64,000 bases of DNA from Polytrichum commune (Eukaryota > Streptophyta > Polytrichopsida > Polytrichales > Polytrichaceae). This document shows positions 27,801-35,500 of the stretch, one piece after another; position 1 is the stretch's first letter; every line of letters begins with the position of its first letter. The stretch covers positions 26,598,001 to 26,662,000 of the forward strand of contig OX485806.1 of assembly GCA_950295325.1 (NCBI GenBank). Reading direction: 5' to 3'. Both the position numbers and the translations under genes were made by a program. The notes under the pieces were generated by a model, which was given only the letters and a program-made list of their open reading frames with translations, had not been told where the DNA came from and ran no database searches.

Positions 27801-30800
27801 CACTTCTTTGCAGCAACCAAGTGCTGCATAGTTACGAACGTGCGTTCGTAAACGTCAGCGTACATTTACGAACGGGCCGTAAACCTTGGCCCACATTTAC
27901 GAACGGGCGTTCGTAAACATCGGCCCACATTTTCGTAAGCTTCTGCGCAGAAACTAAGTGCTGCACAATTACGAACGTGCGTTCGTAAATCTCGGCCCAC
28001 ATTTACGAACGGACGTTCGTAAACCTCGATGCACATTTACGAACGGGCGTTCGTAAACATCGGCCCACATTTTCGTAAACTTCTGCGCAGCAACCAAATG
28101 CTGCATAGTACGTATATATGAAAGCCCATTGTTAATGGGTGTTTGCAGTCCTTCCTTGCTACATTAATTCTTTTGTTGCTAGTCATTTCCAAGCCTTGCA
28201 AAAACACCTCCCAACCTAGTGCATCTCTAGAAAACTCCTTTGACGTATGATCGCCTTAAACTTCCGTTTAAGGCTAAAAAATATGTCTTGGACACTACCT
28301 ACGAGCTCACGTTTTTGTTCTGTATGGCCAACTTTTAGATGTTGTTTCCATAATATAAGCTTAGAGCTGGCATTTGTAACCTTCTACAACCTATAGTGTA
28401 GTTTTCGGGTCCTTATGACTAGCTAACGTTTTTTATCAAAGGTGGTTTTCGCAAACCAAATCCAGATCCAACGTTTCTAAGCTTCAACCAACCTATGGTA
28501 CAAATATAAATCACAAATCACAAATCAATGCATTTGTAGTATTGGTTCAAACATAGATGATGGTTGAGAGTTTACAAACGCACGTTTGTAAATCACAAAT
28601 CAACGCATTTGTAGTATTGGTTGAAACATATATGGTGATTGAGAGTTTACAAACGCGCGTTCGTAAATCACAAATGAACGCATTTGTATTAATGATTCAA
28701 TCACATGTGATGGCTAAGAGTTTACGAACGTGCGTTCATAAATATCACCTGTGAGTATGGTCTATTTATCTAGCAATATCCATAGATAGACATACATCTA
28801 TGCATAGACCCAAACAATATATCATAGTGATATATGAACGTGCGTTCGTAAATACCACCTGTGAGTATGGTCTATGTGTCTAGGAACATCCATAGATGGA
28901 CATACATCTATGCATAGACCCAAACAATATGTCATGGTGATATACGAACGCACGTTCGTAAAGATATGACCCAAAGCCTTATGAACGGTCGTTTGTAAAT
29001 ACCACCTGTGAATATGGTCTATGTATCCAAACAACATCCATACATAGACACATCTATGCATCGACCCAAATATGATGATGATATATGATACAAGTCTGTC
29101 ATGATGATATACGAATGGACATTCATAAAGATACCTACCAAAGCTTTACGAACGGCCATTCGTATGGAGTATACCAATCCAATTGCCCCAAATACCCGTA
29201 TGATGGCATACGTTTTGCGAAAGTACATCCGTAAAATACCACAATTATTACAATCTAAATTTTATCTGCCATAAAAAATACAACATGTGACATACACGCG
29301 GCCGTTCATAAAGATACCCTCCTGGAATATGTATAGGGAGGTATACGAACGCCCATTCGTATATCTCAAGTCGTATTTTTTTGTATTTTGGGCCTATAAT
29401 CGACGACATACATCGTGTCGACTGTGTATGCGACTAATATTTTTTAAATCCATATCATTCAATTTTTTTCATATGCATGTATAATGTTCTTTGACACCAA
29501 TGTGAATATATGTATCGTGTGATCTTTAACATCATGTGTTGTTTGTCCCATGCACATTTGATCATGAAATGGGATGTGCTTTACGACCGCGCGTTCGTGA
29601 ACATATGTGAAAATCATGTCTTGTATTGATGTAGAACCATGCCCATGGTTACTTAACAAATCATTTCAACGCCTTCTAAAGATAATAAATAACACCATGT
29701 GATGCCCATGTTTATTGGAATGGAAAAATAAGGATTATTTGCACTTGACCATGGATTGTTTTGGAACACATGTTCGTGTTTATTTATGAGGTTCTCCAAT
29801 GGTATCCCAACACCTACTTTTTAATGTCCACAATGCGAGCGTGTCTTTGGTTTGCTAGTCACTATTGTCTCTTTAGTTGGAAAATGTATGTATTTCAGGT
29901 CATATATACTCACATATAGTGTGTCCACTCTTATTTGCATAGCATCGGTTATGCGGTTGTCCATTCCATGGTTGTTTTTTAGGTGTGATGGTAGTGGATG
30001 TAGTAGATAGTGCCTTTGTGTTGTCGACATATGCATCGTCTTTAGATAATGAATGTGAACTCTCTTCCCGATCGGCTGACAATATTGACGGGACAATCGT
30101 GGTGGGTGTGTTTGTGGATACATCTTTTGGTGGACATAACATAGGTTGGAATTAGTGTGAAAATAGGGGCATTATATAGTCTTGGTTGTATTGCGGCTAC
30201 ATTCAAACTTATTTTAAATAAGTTTGGGATATGCCATCTAATTCAATAAGACCTTTCCATATGGGATGCGCATCCTAGACTCTATAATGATATAAAACTA
30301 TTTTTTGGGAGATTTGATTGTTATTTTCCATGTGAAGTTCATGTTTTGATCACGATATTTTAAAATTACTATATTTAGTAATGTAAATATTCTTTGCGTA
30401 CAAACTTATGAACTATCATTTTCCCAATGTTCCCAATGTTCCCATTATAATGTATGCTCACAATATTGGCATCCCAAACTATGGGTGAATTTGATTTTGA
30501 GACTTTCCAAAGTCTCCGATTAACGAATATAGTGTTATGGAGCTATTAGGGCCGGTTTACACTACGGTGGAGAAGGCCTCCGGTCGGTCAAGAATGCTTG
30601 GCCAAGACATGGTTATATGAGGCAAATGGTGGATGTGCCGGAGAAGAATTAAAGGCAATAAAATATTTTTATTGGGTTGGGCTTCTCCGGCCTCTTTAGG
30701 CCGGACAAGAAACTCCTCCTCCGGAGAAGCCCAACTCCAAAAAGTGCCGCCATGTAGGCGGCCATGTCATTTTATCATCCATGAGAAATGTTCACCACCA

Positions 30801-31030
30801 TTGTTTTCTTCACCTAGTGTAAACACCCACCGGTCAAGAGTTGCATTTTCGACCAATCACAATTGAGAAATGCCCTTTTTTTCATGACCGGTGGACTTCT
30901 CCACCGTAGTGTAAACCGGCCCTTATTCATGATATTACAAATACATAACCTATTGATATTCGTCACTTGTTTGCAGGACAAGAAAGGAGGCAAGGGAGGT
31001 GGGAAGAAGGGAGGAAAGAAAAAGAAATAA
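4405..31030 (+). CDS. DRC10-like (IQCD) or DRC9-like axonemal IQ-motif protein, 13 exons
   Basis: Exons by splice sites and phase: 4405-4610, 6807-6927, 9232-9372, 10515-10604, 10997-11092, 12092-12194, 13221-13324, 14333-14389, 14632-14760, 15724-15792, 16451-16498, 17926-18045, 30977-31030. Phases join without a break and give 445 aa; human DRC10 is about 450 aa. Seen: a helical N-terminal part ([18 protein letters not shown]), a long charged coiled-coil region from about residue 110 to 390, an IQ-like motif at about residues 400-415 ([16 protein letters not shown]), then a Gly/Lys tail ending [11 protein letters not shown]10 (IQCD) and DRC9 (IQCG) share this order: coiled coil, late IQ motif, Lys-rich tail. 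They are subunits of the nexin-dynein regulatory complex of motile axonemes, so expression in spermatogenous cells is expected. The donors at 9372 and 10604 are the least certain. Several introns carry MITEs and the last is 12.9 kb. DRC9 is the main alternative. Confidence 0.6.
5539..5818. repeat. Tandem duplication, about 140 bp x 2
   Basis: The block starting TATTATTGGAATGGAA at 5539 recurs at 5682 with few changes, including AATAATGTTA, the AAGGGTTTGGGG stretch and GATGTGGAAACTATTTGTAG. It lies in intron 1 of the DRC10-like gene. Its AATAATGTTATG motifs resemble the ends of the CATAACAT MITE family. Confidence 0.75.
7046..7190 (-). repeat. Dispersed repeat family with ATGAGGAAAGTG core, copy 1
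   Basis: Read on the minus strand this contains CTCAATAGTCAACATAA, TTAATGAGCAT, AATCTTCACTTTGA and TATGAGGAAAGTG in order. The same landmarks, diverged, occur on the plus strand at 47724-47925, 54525-54670 (partial) and 63232-63382. No coding potential was seen. Confidence 0.55.
8423..8604. repeat. MITE-like repeat, CATAACAT-ended, copy E
   Basis: The left end is CATAACATTACTCAACTCCT. The right end, reverse complemented, is CATAGCATTATTAAGCAACT. The interior (TTTTCGGGCCTCTCCATTTAT, then ACAACCTCTTTC) is homologous to 15425-15583. It lies in intron 2 of the DRC10-like gene. Confidence 0.6.
9485..9915. repeat. Tandem duplication, about 216 bp x 2
   Basis: Two similar blocks, 9485-9700 and 9701-9915, each begin GTAGAG(A/G)GCTCTCCATTTCC and include CTCGGCGAATGTGAGCATGA. 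They end near a shared GATGGATATTGTTCTCTTTG. A partial third copy follows at 10120-10215. The 3' flank (CATTCCATGGTTTCC... to CATTCCATGAACT) is also present twice, near 10005 and 10295, so the duplication was stepwise. All of it is intronic in the DRC10-like gene. Confidence 0.75.
11132..11479. mobile_element. Harbinger/Tourist-like MITE with TAA target site
   Basis: Perfect 19-bp terminal inverted repeats (GGGCCACTTCACACACGAG and its complement) bound a 348-bp non-coding element. TAA is directly repeated at both ends (11129-11131 and 11480-11482). A 3-bp TWA target site with G-rich ends is the signature of PIF/Harbinger-derived Tourist MITEs. The element begins 39 bp after the donor site of the exon that ends at 11092. 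A degenerate relative is at about 57266-57765. Confidence 0.8.
13424..13790. repeat. Inverted pair of tRNA-SINE-like sequences
   Basis: The plus strand near 13690-13760 carries AGTGGAGAGG and, about 35 bp later, TGTTCAATTCCCGTTGTAAA. This spacing and sequence resemble RNA polymerase III A and B boxes (B box consensus GGTTCGANTCC). The same unit in the opposite direction occupies 13424-13600. A third copy is at 55540-55720, where the B-box-like part reads GGTTTGATTCC. All three share AAAATCTCCTCTCTACTTGAC or close variants. A tRNA-derived SINE is the simplest reading. Confidence 0.4.
13895..13930. repeat. (ATTC)n microsatellite
   Basis: About eight ATTC units in intron 7 of the DRC10-like gene. 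Nearby tetranucleotide runs are (AAAG)n at about 13140 and (ATTT)n at about 13375. Confidence 0.85.
14093..14196. repeat. MITE, CATAACAT-ended family, copy B
   Basis: Closest relative of the element at 277-408. Both contain ATTCAGATCCATAACAATGT and end GGATCTGAATAATGTTATG or a close variant. It is about 104 bp, so it has lost part of the loop. It is intronic. Confidence 0.7.
14501..14517 (+). repeat. Run of 17 G
   Basis: An uninterrupted G17 tract on the plus strand, in the intron between exons 14333-14389 and 14632-14760. It could form a quadruplex in DNA or pre-mRNA. Its length may be unreliable in an assembly. Confidence 0.9.
15425..15583. repeat. MITE-like repeat, copy F
   Basis: Homologous to 8460-8604: both carry a TTTCGGG(C/A) block, GGAGCACTC or GGCGCACTC, TTGCAACCTCTTTC or CACAACCTCTTTC, and end in TAATGCTATGC. 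The left terminus is eroded compared with copy E. Confidence 0.55.
18751..18816. repeat. (TA)n(TG)n(CG)n compound microsatellite
   Basis: TATATATA runs into about 20 TG units and ends in CGCGCGCG. Alternating purine-pyrimidine sequence of this length can adopt Z-DNA. Confidence 0.9.
18870..20080 (-). mobile_element. LINE (non-LTR retrotransposon) 3' remnant, zf-RVT region
   Basis: On the minus strand, broken reading frames hold pieces typical of the segment downstream of a plant LINE reverse transcriptase. The zinc-binding zf-RVT pattern is near 19500 (C[14 protein letters not shown], then AQRVWW). Further 3' near 19290-19340 is the frequent [15 protein letters not shown] signature. Upstream at 19695-20072 an aromatic-rich tract ([16 protein letters not shown]) may be the adjoining part. 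Frameshifts and stops separate the pieces and no polymerase core was seen, so this is a dead 5'-truncated copy. Confidence 0.6.
20388..20873. repeat. Inverted-repeat element with CTCTAAACTCCGTA ends
   Basis: The left end is CTCTAAACTCCGTAGTATCAC and the right end is complementary (GATATTACGGAGTTTAGGGTG). The element is about 485 bp and non-coding. A second left end, ACACTCTAAACTCCGTAATACC, occurs at 56584, where the right end was not found. It resembles a MITE; target-site bases are not clear. Confidence 0.55.
21928..22236 (-). CDS. Coding-like fragment, unidentified
   Basis: A 102-codon open frame on the minus strand with a base composition clearly richer in GC than its flanks and an ordinary amino-acid mix ([32 protein letters not shown]). 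I do not recognise the family. It sits inside the large intron, antisense to the DRC10-like gene, and directly next to a 22-bp palindrome at 22296. It may be a fragment of a host gene carried by a transposable element, or an exon of an unknown gene. There is no supporting promoter or neighbouring exon. Confidence 0.25.
   Translation of the reverse strand: MVLENTVPIFKFLICDLPSPCLVLGQEVCDELIDENGVPMPKFGGRGGGQHFLKVLRSRLWLEVPLLEGVPHGSWHILKNDTYSRPVNKLGYSCRPEIFKAI
22296..22318. repeat. Solitary 22-bp palindrome, left outlier
   Basis: TTTACGAACAACCGTTCGTAAA, an imperfect copy of the palindrome that fills the foldback arms, lies about 1 kb left of the left arm in otherwise unrelated sequence. Confidence 0.8.
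23720..24645. repeat. Palindrome array, left arm
   Basis: About fifteen copies of a palindrome, consensus TTTACGAACGcnCGTTCGTAAA, are spaced 30-100 bp apart. Part of the array is organised as a higher-order tandem repeat with a period of 160 bp (start points near 23920, 24080, 24240, 24400). Each long unit has several palindromes joined by GTGGGCCGAGG, GTGGCGGAGA and a TGCAGCACTCGGTTGCTGCGCAG spacer. The first copies (23725-23870) are more diverged than the inner ones. Confidence 0.9.
25505..25540. repeat. (GGGAT)n microsatellite
   Basis: About seven GGGAT units within a purine-rich strand. The block lies in the central region of the foldback element. Confidence 0.9.
26338..26376 (-). repeat. 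Short interstitial telomere-like tract
   Basis: The sequence AACCCTAACCCCAAACCCTAAACCCTA is a short run of plant-type telomere units (TTTAGGG on the minus strand) with variants. It is only four to five units, which is common in plant promoters and introns, so no telomere function is implied. Confidence 0.5.
27585..28105. repeat. Palindrome array, right arm
   Basis: About twelve copies of the palindrome TTTACGAACGnnCGTTCGTAAA, with spacers in the opposite orientation to the left arm (CGGCCCACATTTACG, GCAACCAAGTGCTGCAT). A 120-bp unit is repeated near 27690 and 27810. One palindrome near 27868 has lost its right half (ACGAACGGGCCGTAAA). Confidence 0.9.
28510..29600. repeat. Further palindromes in two other tandem repeats and as single sites
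   Basis: Right of the foldback element the same palindrome recurs inside unrelated sequence. There are three units of about 76 bp (28505-28735, with AAATCACAAATC...GCATTTGTA), then three units of about 110-120 bp (28740-29080, with CACCTGTGAGTATGGTCTAT and CATCTATGCATAGACCC). Scattered imperfect copies follow near 29104, 29150, 29296, 29340 and 29584. Only the palindrome is shared between these units. Confidence 0.8.
30549..30922. mobile_element. Harbinger/Tourist-like MITE with TTA target site
   Basis: The left end GGGCCGGTTTACACTACGGT and the right end are perfect inverted repeats for at least 28 bp (through GGTGGAGAAG). TTA is duplicated on both sides (30546-30548 and 30923-30925). The element is 374 bp and non-coding. 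It ends 54 bp before the first base of the last DRC10-like exon. Confidence 0.85.
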
Positions 31031-32564
31031 TGATTGCATCAACTTATTTATTTGTCAATTATATTGGAGGCGAACAAGGGAATATACCTTTGCTACAAGA
31101 ATGTATAGTAATGAGAACAATTTTTTTGTACATGAATATTTTGAAAGAAGTTGGTTATCCTTATAACTCGGTCTTATTTGCAAACATGTGAATGATCATC
31201 TTTAACATGTTTACACAAGTCGTAATATTGAGTACCTACTACCTAGCTACTACAAGTTATATGCATTCAATGCATTTTGTAGTCGAGATAGAGATTTTGC
31301 AACATTGCTTGTTCATGTAGGAGTGAGGCTTATTCATCAATGGAGTGATGAAGCATTTATTTAACCTATGTGGATGGAGACATTTTGCAAGATTTCTCAG
31401 AGAATTTCCAAGAACTTCATCACTAGTTCAAAAAGCTATTGAACTAGACAATATCATGTAAGAGTGATGGAGATAGCATGGCGTTACGCATAGTTTATTG
31501 CTCATGTGCGTTTGAGGTTCCATTTTACATAAATTCACCATCATGCAATCTCTATATTTTACATATAAAGATTTAACATATTTCCATTTATTAAGAGATT
31601 TAATTCATTGTTGGTGAACTAGGGTCACTTCAACGGTATTTTCATGAAGAGGTAGGTATATGTGCATGGTTGATATGTCCTAGTTAAAGCCTTCGTTGAG
31701 GTCAATATGAACAAATTGTACGTGAAATACACTCCTAAACTACAGGATTTCAACATGCATATTTTTTTGGCCTAAAATTGATCTCAGTCAATGCACACTA
31801 ATCACAAGCATGCACTAATTTTCTTGAAATCTATGATTAATGAGCATAGACTTTTACCATAGCCATGAATGTAGTCACTCACTAGCAACTTTAGCCCTCG
31901 ATAATTTTGAGATTTGGCTAGATTGTGCGTGTGACTTGAATTAGTACCACCCTCACTAATTGGTCTATTTAGTGCAGTAAACAGGCTTGATAAGCAATTG
32001 TAGCACCTCAGAAAACCAAATGTCTTCTCTCCTCAAAGCACTTGGAAAGCAGACACTTAACCCTGCATGAAGCAATTTGAAGTATGACTCTGGATTTGAG
32101 AGAAAGATGCTAAACTGGTTACTTAGACTTTACAAATCCAAACAAAATGATATGTAATCTTTTTGCATACACATATCATAGAGCCACTAACAAGATCCAC
32201 CAACCTTTCACAAGTTAGTGATCCGCAACCTTCGATCTTCGTGACTTTAAGCAAGCATAAAGTCGCTTTCACCAGCCCCGTGTCCTTGCACACATGGTTT
32301 CAAGATAATTACAGAACAAACAAAATAAGATTTGCTCTGTTGAGAGCGAATGTATGAATACTAGCTTCGGGACTGCTTATGAGACTCCAAAAAATTTAAT
32401 GGAGTTGCCTCACTACCTGTACAACCACCCACAAAAATTATCATACAAGTTGGATGCCACCAAGTTCCGTGAAATTTGATGTGGATCAATGAATGGCCTC
32501 CTTTCACTTTGATGCACATCCAAGTCTTTTCGGACCATTCATTTTTCAGGAAGCGAGGACTTTC
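31031..32564. other. Between convergent genes
   Basis: This is the 3' side of both the DRC10-like gene (+) and the R3H gene (-). It is AT-rich, with no exon-like open frame or recognisable repeat. It should contain both 3' UTRs and polyadenylation sites. Confidence 0.4.
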
Positions 32565-35500
32565 TCAAGCTGCAGCAGCCATATCTGAATGCTTCACTTT
32601 CCTCAAAAATTGGGGGAGGCTTAATGTCACAGGGGATGGTGTTCTGTCTGTTTTTGTCACAAAAATCAAAGTTTGCAACTCTAGCCCATAGGCATCACCT
32701 GCCATTTGCACAGTGTTTGACCTCAATCCATGGAACTGCAAACACCAAAACCAAATGTTACTTGAAAGAAAAGGCAAGATGTTCCCAAGCACAGGTCAGA
32801 TTGGATATAATAATTTTCTAAAATGTACAACTATACAAGAGTGCCCAACGCATAGGTAGATTAGGCATGGATATAATAATTCTTCAATTGTTGAACTTCT
32901 TGGGAAACTTCAGAAAGTGTTGAAGATTTGAAAAATTTGTAAAACAACTTTGCCTCTAATTGTGAATTATTGGTACAAAAAAACATGGCATCTAATTACA
33001 TGTAGGATACTAGCTGACAACACCAACTTTCATTTTAAAAATTCACACATCATCAATACGCATGTTCATTGTATCCAATATATCATCAACATCTTCAAAT
33101 AGTGCATGAAATCTTGAAAATATAGAAATTCTTCTGGGTTGACATGCCCAAAATTTTAGATATTCCAAATGAGGTGCTTAAGCTACCCATGTCTCAAGAA
33201 ATTAAATATTAGACAAAAACATGCCCAATCAATCTGGCTCGCACATACAGACTTGTCTTTCAAAGCACAAATTTCAACAACAAAAACAGGAAAAATGCAA
33301 GAGAATTTGCAGGTTCAGTACCTGACTCAGACCATGAAGAAGTAACCGGTCATATGGCGTATCAACTGCAACCACAAGCTCCTTATCCTCTCCATGAATA
33401 AAACGTACCAATTGCTCCTGCACAAATAGTTGCATGGAGTAAAATGTTGATTATGAATTTAGCCACCAGATACCAAAGAGACAAGACCTATCTCTCCACC
33501 CAACACCATTGAAATTTTGTAAATTTGCTAGAATTGCAAGCAGGTAAGGACGTTCTCTTTCTATTCTAGCTTCAAGTAAAAAAATCCCAAGAATCAAGGT
33601 CCTTGTTTACGTGCATGAATGGCAAGCAAGCTCTCATTAATCGACACCTCACTGTTGCCTATCTCGACACACAGAGCCTTCTTTCATCTACCAAGATTCA
33701 ATTGAAGAGGTGTATCCTCAATGGAATCATTCTTAGGTTATCTGGAGTACCAAGAATATCCTGTTTGCATTGAAACCTGAATAGGCTACTTCAGAATGTT
33801 ATGAGCCTCAAAGATTCTTTCCTACACCTATTTAGTAAAAATACCACGAAACATGGAGAGACGAATTCCACAAAAACAAGCTGCAAAGGTAGTCCTAATT
33901 TCAAAAGAAACAGGACAAGGCATCTGATACCACAACAGAACAGGATAGTCCAATAAAGAGAGCATTTAAGTCTACAAAGAAAGCGCAAATCTTGAGAACG
34001 TCAACCTCACTCAAGCTCTCATTAAGATCAAAAGAGAAGCACTCCGAGGTCATATGTCGTTATATCTTGACACCAAAATCCAAAATACAGTGAGAACCCT
34101 GAAAAAAAAAGTGCTAAAACCAACACCCTAAATCTTGCACAATAAGTAAATATTGATTCTGAGATTTCCACCACTCTAACATCAGGCTCCCCTAACGGTT
34201 TTGCATAATCTGCCATTGGAACTTTTAACCCTTTTGCATTTGGAATTCAAAGAAGCATATTTTGGTGCGTTGGAATCCCCTTTCAATTAAAAGTATTAAA
34301 CGAAAGCCCACCTCAAGCTCCAGCACCATAGGTGATGAAGGGTTCCGTCGAAGTGCAGCTCGCAAATTACGCTCCACTCTGCTCCATGCAATCATAGCTG
34401 CACTTTGCTTTCCTTCCTTATTCATACCACCCAAATTTGACCTTTTACGAACCTCCTGCTGCAGAACCTTGGCCTATATATAGCAAGGACAAAACACAAA
34501 GTCACAAGTGCTGTTTTAGCTTGGCCCTTAAATGACCAGGGGTGCTTATGTAAAAATAGTGTTTTATTTGGTCAATGACATTAATCCATATTTAGCACAA
34601 CCTATTGAAAAGAGGAGAGAAAATGAAGTCATATGTGACAATGATGCTTACATTGATTTACATGGTATGTATTTGAGTCTAGGTCATTTTTGTGAGCTCA
34701 GATCTCCTTATAATTCATTTTACATAAATATATGCTTGAATGAAACAATGCATTAAATAAATGAACTCATCCTAGATAAGCTCTCTTTTGACAATTGTTG
34801 CCAATAATATCAAGAAGTAATCTTCAACGCCTCCATATGACACCACATGGCCCATAAAGGGCCTGTCTGACTTCTAAAGGTTAGAAAACGCTACATGGAA
34901 GATTCCAGTGAACAAATCCACCTAGATCCAGAAACTATTCTTTCCTTAACCCCACACTATATATTCAAGTTCCAAAATGTGAAAAAAAGAATGCAAACCT
35001 GTACATCCATGTCAACGTTGTTACGGAAAGGCTCCCAAACAGCCATGTCATGTGTGGAGGACATGAGATTTTCAAACGGTGATGCCACATTCTTCTCACC
35101 TAAGAACCAACAAAACAAAGTACATTTATTCAATGCCTGGATATACATGAATGGGATTAAGAACCAAGCGTTCTCGTTTTCATCCATTTCAATCAAGGCT
35201 TTGATCTCCTCTCTAATTGAAACAGTCTGTGTATTTAGCTGTCAAACTTCTACAAACCCCCTAAACCTTGACTTAATCAACCACTATACTAAACATCTGA
35301 TTTAATGTGACCCACACTATTCATCATTGACCAGACTAATTGTCTTGTAATCACTGGGTGGAAACTAAGAGAGTGTCATGTGACACTTGGTGCTAAATGA
35401 CCCCTCATGAATACCACTCTAATTAACATGGCACACCAAATTTAGTGCCACCCTGAATCAGATGTTTGGTGTAGTCTCAGCAGATAGTAATCTGTCAATG

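Larger units (their letters stand above)
23267..28505. mobile_element. Foldback-type element with long inverted-repeat arms
   Basis: The 390-bp outer part of the left arm (23267-23660) is the reverse complement of the right arm (28108-28505). Both start TGTACCATAGGTTGGTTGAA and include TTGGGAGGTGTTTTTGCAAG and TGTAGCAAGGAAGGACTGCA. Inside each outer arm is an array of 22-bp palindromes (23700-24645 and 27585-28105), with GCAGCACTTGGTTGCTGCG spacers in inverse orientation in the two arms. The 2.9-kb centre (24650-27580) shows no transposase or other recognisable protein. This layout, long arms with repeated inner modules, is that of a non-autonomous foldback (FB/MULE-like) element. No target-site duplication could be matched. 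Confidence 0.7.
18046..30976 (+). other. 12.9-kb last intron of the DRC10-like gene
   Basis: It begins GTAAGC directly after the GGKGK codons and ends TTTGCAG before DKKGG. Contents in order: (TG)n/(CG)n microsatellite, LINE remnant, an inverted-repeat element at 20388, a coding-like patch at 21928, the foldback/palindrome complex at 22296-29600, and a Harbinger MITE at 30549. Much of 29.7-30.5 kb and 24.7-27.5 kb shows nothing recognisable apart from a short (CCCTAAA)-like tract at 26340-26375. Confidence 0.5.

Noticed and set aside
27585-28105. CRISPR-like array (regular repeats of 22 bp)
   Set aside because: Plant nuclear context; spacers are themselves repeated and variable in length, and each repeat is a full palindrome inside inverted-repeat arms.
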